A DNA stretch of 47,828 bases, taken from the NCBI GenBank assembly GCA_016934395.1, contig JAFGSZ010000112.1, positions 1 through 47,828 of the forward strand, written 5' to 3'. The notes beneath the pieces were generated by a model that saw nothing but the letters and a program-made list of their open reading frames with translations, ran no database searches and had not been told where the DNA came from. Of the stretch, positions 27,604-37,210 are shown in pieces; the first letter of the stretch is position 1, and every line of letters starts with the position of its first letter. Both the position numbers and the translations under genes were made by a program. The DNA comes from Bacteroidales bacterium (GTDB lineage Bacteria; Bacteroidota; Bacteroidia; Bacteroidales; UBA10428).

Positions 27604-28753
27604 TTCTTGTTTTCCAGAATTTGGGCATTATGTTGGTTCCTCCGCGTTTGGTGCAATCAAAACATTCCTCCCTTGCCGTTCCAAAAGGCGCTCCAAAGCC
27701 ATCATCTGCAAGAGAAATCATATAATACGGGTCTTCAAAATCATTATAATTTACAATGGTATCAATTTCACAAATAAAGTTGAATATCTGGAAATAGAAT
27801 TTATTGTCGAAAAAAACCCGCTTTTCTGCAATTGCAGAGGCACCAAAAAAGCCTAATACCGGCTCATCCGGATTATTTACACAAAATAAATTTCCTTTAG
27901 CATTCGTAGGTTGACTATCATACAATTCACCGGTTTCCTGAGTTTCGATTCGCTGTCTTTTCCAGTACTCGTAGGCCTTATCACTTAATGAATACTGTTT
28001 TACAAGCAAAGAGTATCTTACCTGTAATCTCGGACTTTGATTGGAGACAAAATTGAGTGGTATTTGTTTTTTCTGATTTTGTAATAGGTTTTCAGTGGAT
28101 TCTGTGTAAAGTCCATGGATGTCTTTTATCATCCAGCATGCCCATAATGAATCGATTGTAGGTTCATAGTGGATTATTTCTCCATCCTCATAACGGAATG
28201 TAATCAGGTACTTGCTTCTATATTCCCAGGTTTCTTCAAGCTTCCACAAATAATTTTTTGCAAAATTCTCAGGCGCCTTTAAATCCAGATATATTTGAAT
28301 TCCCGGAAAACTGGGTTCTGTTGGCGAGGCAGATCTATTTTCTATTTTGTAATAAATACTATCAACGGGGGCAGCGGGAGCCATCGAATCGTATTCAGAC
28401 TGATATTCTTTGCCCTGACTGGTTGTGACTTTTATTTTATAATTTGTTCCGATGCTTAGAAATTGCTGTTCAATATAACAGGAATACTTACCCGGATCAG
28501 TTTCAGAATAATCAAAATGATTACCCTTATTATCGAGCACTTCCACACTACAACCCTGTTCAGGTATATATTGAGGGTCGCTCAATGGTGAAGAACGTGA
28601 AATGTTTACGGTTTGGATTCCTTCCTGACTGGTAATTTCTCCGGTTATTACCAGTAATTCTTTATATTCATTGAGGTCAGGCGTGAATGGTTCTACACAT
28701 CCGCTACCTATAAATATTATTATAAAATAGAATATTGTTTTATTCACTTGCAT
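27593..28753 (-). CDS. DUF4249 family lipoprotein
   Basis: About 386 residues from the ATG at 28753. I preferred this to the TTG at 28762 because it directly precedes the signal peptide. The lipobox is IFIGSGC. A short EPFTPDLNEYKELLVITGEI segment follows, typical of DUF4249, a family encoded next to STN-type TonB-dependent receptors in Bacteroidota. The start overlaps the receptor stop by 14 bases and the end overlaps the next gene by 11, so the three are translationally linked. It is likely an outer-membrane accessory lipoprotein of the receptor, with a role loosely comparable to SusD but not homologous to it. Confidence 0.85.
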   Translation of the reverse strand: MQVNKTIFYFIIIFIGSGCVEPFTPDLNEYKELLVITGEITSQEGIQTVNISRSSPLSDPQYIPEQGCSVEVLDNKGNHFDYSETDPGKYSCYIEQQFLSIGTNYKIKVTTSQGKEYQSEYDSMAPAAPVDSIYYKIENRSASPTEPSFPGIQIYLDLKAPENFAKNYLWKLEETWEYRSKYLITFRYEDGEIIHYEPTIDSLWACWMIKDIHGLYTESTENLLQNQKKQIPLNFVSNQSPRLQVRYSLLVKQYSLSDKAYEYWKRQRIETQETGELYDSQPTNAKGNLFCVNNPDEPVLGFFGASAIAEKRVFFDNKFYFQIFNFICEIDTIVNYNDFEDPYYMISLADDGFGAPFGTAREECFDCTKRGGTNIMPKFWKTRNDD

Positions 28754-31523
28754 AATTACCAAGTTTAAAATTCCATGATAAGGTTATTAACGGCTGTCCG
28801 AAAATTGACATTTTATAACCTTTTATTTTCCCGTTTTCTGTCTGATAGAATACCGAGTAAGCATTTTTTCTTCCTGTGAGGTTGTAAATATTCAACATCC
28901 AGTAGCTGTGTGCAAGCTTTTCTGATTTCAGGTTTCCCTCAAGGTTTATTGATAAATCTATCCTGAAATAATCGGGAATCCTGTATTTATTCCTGCTGGA
29001 ATAATTAACGTATTCAACATCGTTGATATAGTATACTGAAACCGGATATGAGATTGGCCTTCCGGTATTATATACGAGATTTGCAGACATGCTTAATCTT
29101 CTGTTTGAACGAATGTTTGTAACCAGGTTCAATCCGTGCGGACGGTCATAGTTTGCAGGATACGAATTCCCGAAATTTATTTTTTCTTCAATTAACGGGC
29201 CGTTGACTGTAATAACCGATTTTGAATAACTATACGCCAGCCAGCCTGTAAGTTTGCCGGTATTCTTCTTTATCATTACCTCCACACCATAGGCATTCTG
29301 GTCTCCCTGAAGTGTCTGGGTTTCGATACTTTCAGTGGAGATAAAACTGGCACCGTCTTTATATTCCAGCACATTATAAATCCATTTATTATACACTTCT
29401 ACAGAAGAGCTGATCCCTTTATTTGGAAAATCGTGATAATATCCTGCAGAAACCTGGTCGGCATAAGGGGGGCGAATATGATAATCGCTTAATTTCCATT
29501 GGTCTGTTGGGGACAAGGCGACTGTATTGCTCAACATAAAAATATACTGCCGGATACGGTTATATGAAAACTTTATCGAATTATTCTTTCCGAGCAGATA
29601 ATTTAGTGCAACCCTGAATTCAGGTCCGGAATAAGTTTTAACAAGATCACCTTTTGAAAAGTAAAGCGTATCTAAAATATTATTTTCATTAAGGGGAGAA
29701 TTCGGAATATAGCCGGTAACAGCAGCAGGTCCGAGGTAATTATAAAAACTGTATCGTAACCCTCCGTTTACAGTTAACTTTGGATGCAATATAATTTCGT
29801 CCGATAAATAAAATGCACCTTCAATTCCATTTTCAACACCCAGATCGATCGGCATTCTTAATGATTCTAATCCATAAGGTTTAATATAGCCCCTGTTGAG
29901 ATTGTAATAAATACTGTTTGCGCCAAAAGAAATGTTCTGGTTTTTAAAAATCAACAATGTAAAATCAGATCTGAATTCATAATGGTTAATATTATAACTG
30001 TGACTATATGCCTCTGAAACATTTACATTATTTACAGTATTAAAATTATAGTTTCCAAAAGTCGAAACAAATTCACCAAAAAAGGAGGGATTAAAACGCT
30101 GCCTCCAGATTATTGACCCGCCCGAATTCGAATATTCGTAGGTATGTGTTGAAGATAATGTAAACTGGTCGTGACTGTAATAACCAAAAACCTTAACAAG
30201 ACTGTAAGGCCCGGGTTCAATTTTTACATTAGCTGCAAGATCATAAAATGCTGCATTACTGTTTCTCAAATCAGCGTCTTTCAGCTTGGATAATATCCAG
30301 TCAGAATAGGTGGAGCGTGCACTTACCGAAAACGAACTTTTATCTTTGATCAATGGCCCTTCAGCTGCAATATGTCCTGTTACCGGACTTATACCACCAC
30401 GCATGGTGTATTGGGTTTTGTTTCCCTGCCTGGTGGTGATATCAAAAACTGAGGCCAGTCGCCCCCCATATTTCGCAGGTATGTTGCTTTTGAAAAGTGT
30501 AAAATCGTTAACAATGTCGGGACTGAATGATGTAAAAAATCCAAATAAATGAGATGTATTGTAAACCGGAACTTTGTTGATGTAAAACATATTCTGGTCG
30601 GCTGAACTTCCCCTGATATTAAATCCGGACGAACCTTCGCCAACATTTTGAACACCAGGAAGCATCTGGGCAACTTTAAGAAGGTCTCTCTCACCCATTA
30701 CTACCGGAATTTCTTTAATCGATTTAATGGTGAGTCTTTCATAACCCATCTGGGTACCCCTTACATTATGATATCGGTCGGCTTTAATTGTAACTTCATT
30801 AATAGCGATCAGTTCCTTTTCCATTTCAACCTCTATCGTACCATTGGTATACACCTGTAAAAAATATTGTTCTTCTTTCATACCGAGACATCTGAAAACT
30901 GCAGTGTAGCGGCCGGGAGTTATTACCATATTAAATTGACCGTCGATATCAGAAGCCACGCCTGTTTGCATTTCTTCAATATATACCGTAGCGCCAAGAA
31001 GCGGTTCTTTTGATTCTTTTTCCCGGATCTTTCCGTTAATTATTGCTTTTTTACCTCCGGATACCTGCGGATTACCGATATTTATTGTTGTTGCCTGCCT
31101 GGTTTTCCGGCCTTTAATATAGGCTTTTTCAGTTGTGGTAAGTCCGTTTCCTTCATCTTCGTCTGTATTTTCTTCAAAAATATTCCGGTAAATTTTGTAG
31201 TCAGGGAGCCTGGTTATTACAGTGTTGGTGTTTGTAATAAAAACGTTATGATTTTTATCAATAAAAAAATGAATGTCTTTAGGGTCAAGGCTTTCCTTTA
31301 ATAATGAAAAAAGTGAAAGTTTATTCCCTGATGCCTTTACCGTAATATCTTCTACCCAATCTTTATTAAAATAAAAGTGGGCATCATATGAGTTTTCAAT
31401 TGTTTGAACGAAATTCAAAAACGGCTCATTAATAAAATTGCCGGAAATTAAAATATCATTTTCCTGTGCTTGCGTTGAGAACATAAATGAGGAGAAAAAC
31501 AGGATTATGAAAATTTTATACAT
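28740..31523 (-). CDS. TonB-dependent receptor with STN and carboxypeptidase-regulatory domains
   Basis: 927 residues. The signal peptide ends at FSTQAQ. An STN (secretin/TonB short N-terminal) domain lies at about 22-100, a carboxypeptidase-regulatory-like beta domain at about 160-245 (NGKIREKESKEPLLGATVYI), a plug domain at about 265-375 (LPGVQNVGEGSSGFNIRGSS; FTLFKSNIPAKYGGRLASVF) and a C-terminal beta barrel to the end. STN domains pass ligand-bound signals to FecR-type anti-sigma factors. None is encoded here, although an ECF sigma factor lies 2.3 kb upstream. The gene follows a small secreted protein gene by 35 bases and heads the set with the DUF4249 and MG2-like genes. Confidence 0.92.
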   Translation of the reverse strand: MYKIFIILFFSSFMFSTQAQENDILISGNFINEPFLNFVQTIENSYDAHFYFNKDWVEDITVKASGNKLSLFSLLKESLDPKDIHFFIDKNHNVFITNTNTVITRLPDYKIYRNIFEENTDEDEGNGLTTTEKAYIKGRKTRQATTINIGNPQVSGGKKAIINGKIREKESKEPLLGATVYIEEMQTGVASDIDGQFNMVITPGRYTAVFRCLGMKEEQYFLQVYTNGTIEVEMEKELIAINEVTIKADRYHNVRGTQMGYERLTIKSIKEIPVVMGERDLLKVAQMLPGVQNVGEGSSGFNIRGSSADQNMFYINKVPVYNTSHLFGFFTSFSPDIVNDFTLFKSNIPAKYGGRLASVFDITTRQGNKTQYTMRGGISPVTGHIAAEGPLIKDKSSFSVSARSTYSDWILSKLKDADLRNSNAAFYDLAANVKIEPGPYSLVKVFGYYSHDQFTLSSTHTYEYSNSGGSIIWRQRFNPSFFGEFVSTFGNYNFNTVNNVNVSEAYSHSYNINHYEFRSDFTLLIFKNQNISFGANSIYYNLNRGYIKPYGLESLRMPIDLGVENGIEGAFYLSDEIILHPKLTVNGGLRYSFYNYLGPAAVTGYIPNSPLNENNILDTLYFSKGDLVKTYSGPEFRVALNYLLGKNNSIKFSYNRIRQYIFMLSNTVALSPTDQWKLSDYHIRPPYADQVSAGYYHDFPNKGISSSVEVYNKWIYNVLEYKDGASFISTESIETQTLQGDQNAYGVEVMIKKNTGKLTGWLAYSYSKSVITVNGPLIEEKINFGNSYPANYDRPHGLNLVTNIRSNRRLSMSANLVYNTGRPISYPVSVYYINDVEYVNYSSRNKYRIPDYFRIDLSINLEGNLKSEKLAHSYWMLNIYNLTGRKNAYSVFYQTENGKIKGYKMSIFGQPLITLSWNFKLGNYASE

Positions 31524-31558
31524 TATAATTTAGTTAATTTGCAGGATTTGATAAATTA

Positions 31559-32308
31559 TTATTTATTATTTTGAATAAGGGTATTGCATTTTATCACCAG
31601 ATCGATAATCCTCTGGTCTGCGGATTTTCTCACCTTAATATTATTTTTAATTATATAGGTTTTAACTTCCTTCCTTATAGATTCGGGAAGCAATTTGCAG
31701 AATGAATGCCGGCTTCTGTAGTGCAAAAGCTTATTGTCTATTAATAAATAACTCGTGTGCTTTTGAGTGTGAAAATTATAAATACTATACCTGGTATTGT
31801 TTGAAAGGGAATACTTTTTATGCCAGTAATACAGAACGGTTATATAGCCTTCTCCAACCACCTGGTAAAAATGCGTTCCATAATCATTAAAATTGTAGGG
31901 GCGAAAAATTCTGCTATTCAGCGTAAATTTATCAACAAAAACATTATTTACAATCAGATGAAATTGTTCCTGTTTTGCGTTGGTATACTCTACTATAATA
32001 TTCTGGTCGAAGATGTTATATTTTAATTTCAGATTGTCATAATGCTGATGATTGATATCAATGGTTGCCGGATAGAAAATATCATTATCCAGGAAGGGAT
32101 GGCCGTTTGCCATTGGATATAAATTATCGTACTGAATGCCGTTTACCAGGTTTTGATCGTAACCGTATATGTTTTCGTATTCCTTTAATAGTTTGCCGAA
32201 GACTGAATCTTCATGCTGGGCCTTAGCAAGAAGGGAAATAAATACAAACAATAAAACAGTAAATAATTTTTTATTCAGTAAGGTAAATATTTTATACATG
32301 TTAAACAT
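31559..32308 (-). CDS. Unidentified secreted protein preceding the TonB receptor
   Basis: 249 residues with a signal peptide ending at LLAKAQ (about residue 31). The mature part is rich in Tyr, Asn and His and looks beta-rich, with one basic helical C-terminus. I recognise no family. It starts with ATG at 32308 (a second ATG is three codons in) and ends 35 bases before the receptor gene, so it is almost certainly co-transcribed with it. Position and secretion suggest a periplasmic or surface component of the same uptake or sensing system. Nothing in the sequence defines the activity. Confidence 0.7.
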   Translation of the reverse strand: MFNMYKIFTLLNKKLFTVLLFVFISLLAKAQHEDSVFGKLLKEYENIYGYDQNLVNGIQYDNLYPMANGHPFLDNDIFYPATIDINHQHYDNLKLKYNIFDQNIIVEYTNAKQEQFHLIVNNVFVDKFTLNSRIFRPYNFNDYGTHFYQVVGEGYITVLYYWHKKYSLSNNTRYSIYNFHTQKHTSYLLIDNKLLHYRSRHSFCKLLPESIRKEVKTYIIKNNIKVRKSADQRIIDLVIKCNTLIQNNK

Positions 32309-32687
32309 TAATTATAATCCAGTAGAGTATTGTTTATTAAGAATAATCCTGAAATCCGCAATTTACCTCTACATGGTTATGCAGCAGTACAGATTATACA
32401 GGCTAAATCGTGATGTTAATCTGGTAGATAGCTGAATAATTTTCGATACACTAAAAAATCAAATTATTAATTTTAGCAGAAATTATTGGGTATTATATCT
32501 AAACAATTACAAAACATCCGATATGAATGTTTACCTGCCTGAATAATCTGATTTTTTAAAGGGCATAAATCTAAGAATTATTTTTATTACCGGGAGATTT
32601 TTAACAGTATATTTTAATAGAATTTTAACTGGAGTAAATACTTTAGGAAATTTGATATATGCTGGCGAAAAAAACACACTACAATTT
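32309..32687. other. Gene-free intergenic region upstream of the receptor operon
   Basis: 379 AT-rich bases between the end of the sigma-factor/membrane-protein pair and the first gene of the receptor operon, all on the minus strand. The receptor operon therefore probably has its own promoter here. I see no exact TAnnTTTG match on the minus strand. If the nearby ECF sigma factor drives this operon, its target should lie in this interval. Confidence 0.45.
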
Positions 32688-33317
32688 TTATAACATATTA
32701 TTTGTAGTACCCGAATTCAAATCACTTAGCAGGGTGTTTAGTTCATCGATTACCGGTTGCAGCTCTTTTTTAAACCGGTATCGCCTTACGCTGATACCAA
32801 CAATAAAACCTAAAAGCACAAACACTGATCCCATAACATGATATATAACCCTGTCTGAAAAAGTATCGGCTTCAAAAAGTGAAATATATATTATATTTAA
32901 TCCAACCAGCATAAGAAAAACAAATAATGGAAAATGTATATAAAACAATCTTTTCTGCATCTGAAGTTGTTTTACGGCATCTTTTATGACTTCAATACTG
33001 CTGTTTAAAATTCGGATCTTATCCATACTGAACTGACTTCTCCAGTATAGAATTAAAAATAATGTAGTGGAAATTATAATAATAGACAAGCCGAGCGCCA
33101 TAAATTTATCAGCGATCTTTGGAACCAGTAACCATCCAAAAAGCAAAAGTATAATAAGGACACTGAAGGTCTTAAACAGGTTAATCCTGTATTGGTTCTT
33201 TTCTAATTTTTTAAGTTTTTGAACCAGGTGGGGTAATTTATTTTCAAGAAAATTTTCCGGCCCTTCATAAATTTTCCTGCTAAGCCATATTTCCCGGTAA
33301 TCTGATAATTCATTCAT
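32688..33317 (-). CDS. Four-helix membrane protein paired with the ECF sigma factor (possible anti-sigma factor)
   Basis: 209 residues. A soluble N-terminus of about 48 residues (LSDYREIWLSRKIYEGPENF) is followed by two membrane helices (about 49-90), a central soluble segment of about 45 residues (about 93-120), two more helices (about 122-175) and a basic tail. There is no zinc-finger or FecR motif. Its ATG overlaps the sigma gene stop by eight bases, the classical arrangement for a sigma/anti-sigma pair. Small membrane proteins following ECF sigma genes recur in Bacteroidota. A regulatory role is inferred from position only. Confidence 0.72.
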   Translation of the reverse strand: MNELSDYREIWLSRKIYEGPENFLENKLPHLVQKLKKLEKNQYRINLFKTFSVLIILLLFGWLLVPKIADKFMALGLSIIIISTTLFLILYWRSQFSMDKIRILNSSIEVIKDAVKQLQMQKRLFYIHFPLFVFLMLVGLNIIYISLFEADTFSDRVIYHVMGSVFVLLGFIVGISVRRYRFKKELQPVIDELNTLLSDLNSGTTNNML

Positions 33318-33831
33318 TTTCTGCCTCCTTAATCAATTTAGCAAGAGTTAATTTTATCCGGTTTACTTTTACGCCAACATGATTGGGAGTAATACCCACA
33401 ATATCACCAATATCTTCGTAACTCATTCCTTCAAGCCTTAGCGTAATAATAATCCGGTTTTGTTTATCAAGTTGATGAATGCATTTCATTAAAACTTCAT
33501 ATTTTTTATCTTCCTCTTCATTAGAAACAGACTCTTTATAATCATTAGCGGATTCCTGAAATATTTCCGTTTTATATTCCCGGGAGGTGATTTTTTTAAT
33601 TTTTTTATTAAAGAGGATGGTGGTATTTACGGCAATTCTATAAATCCATGTTGAAATTTTAGCCTCACCTCGAAACTTGTCCAGGTTATTCCAGATGTTG
33701 ATCATTATTTCCTGGAATAAGTCGTCTGCCGATGGTTTATCACTTAAAAATGCCAGGCACAGCCGGTACACCATGTCCTTATTTTCTTCATATACTTTTC
33801 GGAAAACAGACTCTTTCTCTGATAACGCCAT
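33310..33831 (-). CDS. ECF-type RNA polymerase sigma factor
   Basis: 173 residues from the ATG at 33831; a TTG one codon earlier is possible. Region 2 is clear: VYRLCLAFLSDKPSADDLFQ, with IWNNLDKFRGEAKISTWIYR following. Region 4 is in the last 50 residues: EGMSYEDIGDIVGITPNHVG, a helix-turn-helix for the -35 element. No extra C-terminal domain. It is co-transcribed with the four-helix membrane protein, whose start overlaps its stop. Likely targets are its own unit or the TonB receptor operon immediately downstream. Confidence 0.92.
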   Translation of the reverse strand: MALSEKESVFRKVYEENKDMVYRLCLAFLSDKPSADDLFQEIMINIWNNLDKFRGEAKISTWIYRIAVNTTILFNKKIKKITSREYKTEIFQESANDYKESVSNEEEDKKYEVLMKCIHQLDKQNRIIITLRLEGMSYEDIGDIVGITPNHVGVKVNRIKLTLAKLIKEAENE

Positions 33832-33966
33832 CAATTGTAATATTTACTTCACTTTTTTTAATTAGAGATCGAAGTATACTAAAACTTACAGGATTTTAAT
33901 AATTTTTTTAAAAAAATAACTGGAGAGAAAGAATCAAAAGATTTTGCGCTAACAACAATAGGAAGA

Positions 33967-35232
33967 TCAAACCTTATCATTCAGATCAGGCAAGGTAAAA
34001 TAAAATGTGGATCCCACACCATATTCGGTTTCAACCCATATGTTGCCCTTTAACAGATGAACCAGTTTTTTTGATAAGTAAAGCCCCAGTCCCGTTCCCC
34101 TGTGCACATTATCTTTATCTTCTTCAATTTTAATGAACCGGTCAAAAATTTTCTCAGTATTTTTCTGTTTGATTCCAATACCGGTGTCTTTCACAAAAAA
34201 AAGCAAGATGCCATTACTTTCAGAACAACCAAAATGTATAGCTCCTTGCTTTGTATACTTAACTGCATTAGCCAACAGGTGATTAAGAATTTGCTCCAGT
34301 CGGATTGCATCGGTTTTTACTATAAATTTTTCAGTATACATAAAATGTTCCAATGATATATCCGGCTTTACATTCGAAATAAGTTCCTTCTGAAATTTTT
34401 CTTTTAGATTGTCGAATAATGCATGAATATTTACAGAATCATAATTAAATGTAAGTTGTTTCGATTCAATTTTCGACATATCCATGATATCCTCAATTAA
34501 ACCGATGAGGGTTACACTGTTGCTATGTACAATTTCTGAATAGGTGTTTTTTTGATCAGGGGTAAGATCATTATCTATCATTATCCGGGTTAAACCTACT
34601 ATGGCGTTTAGCGGAGTTCTTACTTCATGAGACATGTTAGCCAGGAATGCCGATTTTAGTTCATCTGATTGTTTAGCAGCAACTAATTGTTCCAGATAAT
34701 TTCTTTTCGATGATAGCGTATAACTGGCAAGTATTATTAAACTTATAATTAATCCTGTATAGATGTCTATTATCCTGGACATTCGGTTAGGGTATTCTTT
34801 TATAATCTCAGGAAAATAACTCTCAATGTAAAATAACAAGGCGATATTTATGGCTACAATAATGATTAAAAAAACAAGTTTTTTCTTATCCCAGATAACT
34901 ATTATAATTGCAGTAAATACCAGGAACAGGTAATTTATCGGTCCGTTTGAACTGTTATTCAGGTACCATGTAGCATTTAATGTGAGCAAAGATACAATTG
35001 TGATTACCCATCGAATTACAATTTCATTTCTGTATAATCGGCCAAAAAAATACAATAGCAAATAGACAATAAAGCTAACTGCTGATAAAATAACAATTCC
35101 GGATTCTAATCCTATGAAAATATTTATAAAGATGGCAACAAACGAAGTCGATGAAATAATCAGACTTGTAATTAGTATTAATTTCAATTCATATCCAAAC
35201 TCACCTTTGCTGCCAAATAATTTAAATCTCAT
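33967..35232 (-). CDS. Orphan membrane sensor histidine kinase
   Basis: 421 residues: six membrane helices in the first 175 (paired hydrophobic segments at about 18-40, 45-66, 73-90, 100-113, 119-137 and 157-172), then a HisKA dimerisation domain with ANMSHEVRTPLN (phosphoacceptor His202) and a HATPase domain with an N box (HLLANAVKYT), G1 (VKDTGIGIK) and G2 (GTGLGLYLSKKL). No receiver, PAS or HAMP domain is seen, and no response regulator is adjacent. Signals may be sensed within the membrane. It is separated from the downstream sigma gene by about 135 bases and may be transcribed alone. Confidence 0.92.
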   Translation of the reverse strand: MRFKLFGSKGEFGYELKLILITSLIISSTSFVAIFINIFIGLESGIVILSAVSFIVYLLLYFFGRLYRNEIVIRWVITIVSLLTLNATWYLNNSSNGPINYLFLVFTAIIIVIWDKKKLVFLIIIVAINIALLFYIESYFPEIIKEYPNRMSRIIDIYTGLIISLIILASYTLSSKRNYLEQLVAAKQSDELKSAFLANMSHEVRTPLNAIVGLTRIMIDNDLTPDQKNTYSEIVHSNSVTLIGLIEDIMDMSKIESKQLTFNYDSVNIHALFDNLKEKFQKELISNVKPDISLEHFMYTEKFIVKTDAIRLEQILNHLLANAVKYTKQGAIHFGCSESNGILLFFVKDTGIGIKQKNTEKIFDRFIKIEEDKDNVHRGTGLGLYLSKKLVHLLKGNIWVETEYGVGSTFYFTLPDLNDKV

Positions 35233-35428
35233 GAACTTTTAAATTTTCCCCGCAGTGCAAACCGCAACAATCTAAAATCTTAAATTAAAACACCGTAGTA
35301 TACTTTAAATTCCTTTTTTAGGTTTCTTTCTCCCATTGAATTTTCCGTGATTTTTGGCGAATGGAAGGAAAAACATTTTAAAAGGAATAGAATAGGGTAT
35401 AGATAAAATGATGTTGTATTACAGGACA

Positions 35429-36964
35429 TTAATTTTCATCAATTATCTTTAAAGCTGCCCGAACCCCATCGGCAGCGCTTGAAATAATTCCCCCTGCAAA
35501 TCCGCTGCCCTCGCCCAGAATATATAGATTTTCGAATCCGGCACAACGTCCGTTGTCATCCCGGATCACCTGTATGGGAGAGGAGGTTTTGCTTTCAAGA
35601 CCCAAAATTATTCCGGTATCAAAACCTTTAATTTTTCTGCTAAAATCTTCTAATCCTTCACGAATGGAAGTGCTGATTTCTTTTGGCAGCATGCTCCATA
35701 AGGGTGCAGGAACTATTCCAAGCGGATAGCTGGTATTTACAGGGTGTGATGTTTCTTTTTGAGTTAAAAAATCCTGTATGCTGCAAAACGGGGCTTTATA
35801 ACTTCCGGAATAATTATAAAAACCGGTCTCAAGGTTTTCAAGCCAGCCAAGTATTTCTGATGCAGAACTCTTTTTCTGCAGTAACCTGTCAGGATGGATT
35901 CCCGCAACACAGGCCGCATTGGCATAAAAGTCATCCCGCGCATATAAACTCATTCCATTTACGATATTTGTATGTTTATAGGATGTGGAAGGTACTATTT
36001 TTCCTCCCGGGCACATGCAAAATGTATAAACCGGAAGATAATTCCTGTTGTTATAAGTTAACCGGTATTCTGCAGCTTTTACCCCCGGAAGTTTTTTGTT
36101 TCCCCATTGTGCCTGATTAATTATTTCCTGCGGATGTTCAATACGGTAGCCTAACGCAAAATTTTTTGTCTGAAAAGAAACTCCCCTGTGAATAAGCATA
36201 CGATAGGTATCATACGCCGAGTGCCCCGGGGCAATTATAAATGTGTCAGCTTCTATTTGTCCGGATGACGTGATTGCCGTATTTACTTTACCCTGCCGTA
36301 TATTTAAATCTTCAAGTTTTGTTTCAAAATGTATGGTGCCCCCCAGGCTAATAAATATATTTCTGAGGTTTTTTACAACCTTCTTTAAATTGTCGCTGCC
36401 GATATGGGGATGGTTCAAATACAGTATTTCCTCCGGGGCCCCTGCATCAACATAACTTTGCAGAATAAACTGCCGTTCTTTTGAAATATGTTTTGACCGT
36501 GAGGTAAGTTTTCCATCTGAAAATGTACCGGCGCCACCTTCGCCAAAAGCATAATTACTGATGGGATCAAATGTTCCGGTACGCTCAAAATTATTAATGC
36601 CGGCATCTCTTTTATCCACATCCGAACCCTGCTCAATAATTGTGGTTTGAAAACCTGCCTTTTGCAACACATAGGCAGAAAAAAATCCTGCCGGACCGTT
36701 TCCCACAACAAGGACTTTCTTACTTCTTTTTTTGAATGGGATCGCAAGTAAAGGAGGAAGGGCAGGGGCTTCATTTTTTATTTCGGGTGATGTAATCCGC
36801 GCTGTTAAAAGCCAGTGAATGTTGTTTTTGTTCCGGGCATCGAGACTTTTTGAGTGAAGCCGGAATGTAAAATTTTTAATCTTAAGCGATTTCTCAATCC
36901 TGTTTCGTAATTGCCCTTCTGTATAATCCGTTGGAAGAGGTAAAGTAAGGTCCCTCGTGCCCAT
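35429..36964 (-). CDS. FAD-dependent oxidoreductase of the COG2509 type
   Basis: 511 residues. An N-terminal substrate-like domain (1-85) precedes the FAD-binding Rossmann motif VVGNGPAGFFSAYVLQKAG (about 92-110). The block NYAFGEGGAGTFSDGKLTSR and the C-terminal ILGEGSGFAGGIISSAADG are characteristic of this widespread uncharacterised family of NAD(P)/FAD-dependent dehydrogenases. Substrate unknown. It is monocistronic and cytoplasmic (no signal peptide). Confidence 0.85.
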   Translation of the reverse strand: MGTRDLTLPLPTDYTEGQLRNRIEKSLKIKNFTFRLHSKSLDARNKNNIHWLLTARITSPEIKNEAPALPPLLAIPFKKRSKKVLVVGNGPAGFFSAYVLQKAGFQTTIIEQGSDVDKRDAGINNFERTGTFDPISNYAFGEGGAGTFSDGKLTSRSKHISKERQFILQSYVDAGAPEEILYLNHPHIGSDNLKKVVKNLRNIFISLGGTIHFETKLEDLNIRQGKVNTAITSSGQIEADTFIIAPGHSAYDTYRMLIHRGVSFQTKNFALGYRIEHPQEIINQAQWGNKKLPGVKAAEYRLTYNNRNYLPVYTFCMCPGGKIVPSTSYKHTNIVNGMSLYARDDFYANAACVAGIHPDRLLQKKSSASEILGWLENLETGFYNYSGSYKAPFCSIQDFLTQKETSHPVNTSYPLGIVPAPLWSMLPKEISTSIREGLEDFSRKIKGFDTGIILGLESKTSSPIQVIRDDNGRCAGFENLYILGEGSGFAGGIISSAADGVRAALKIIDEN

Positions 36965-37012
36965 GCCCTTTTGTTTTTGGTTTAAACAATAAATCTCTTA
37001 ATTATCAGCCTG

Positions 37013-37020
37013 CAAATTTA
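37013..37020 (-). promoter_or_regulatory. Candidate -7 element for the FAD oxidoreductase
   Basis: Reads TAAATTTG on the minus strand, an exact TAnnTTTG match 49 bases from the ATG at 36964. The -33 position is not convincing. Confidence 0.33.
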
Positions 37021-37184
37021 CATGATTATTTTTCAGTTTTTAAAATATCCCACCCAAACCGTTAATTACCGGATTAACTGTTGAGCTATAATAGCTTAAT
37101 TTAATTTTGCAGGTTTATTTTTGTGCCTGAATTAGAATTAACATCTTTTAACACAATAAATTCGCCCTGCTGGAAATTAATAAA

Positions 37185-37192
37185 TAATTTTG
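37185..37192 (+). promoter_or_regulatory. Candidate -7 element for the carboxypeptidase-regulatory-like gene
   Basis: TAATTTTG matches TAnnTTTG, and TTCG at 37161-37164 stands 20 bases upstream as a possible -33 box. The start codon at 37211 would then have a leader of only about 12 bases, usual for Bacteroidota. Confidence 0.35.
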
Positions 37193-37210
37193 CCTTAAAC
37201 CTTAGAAATA

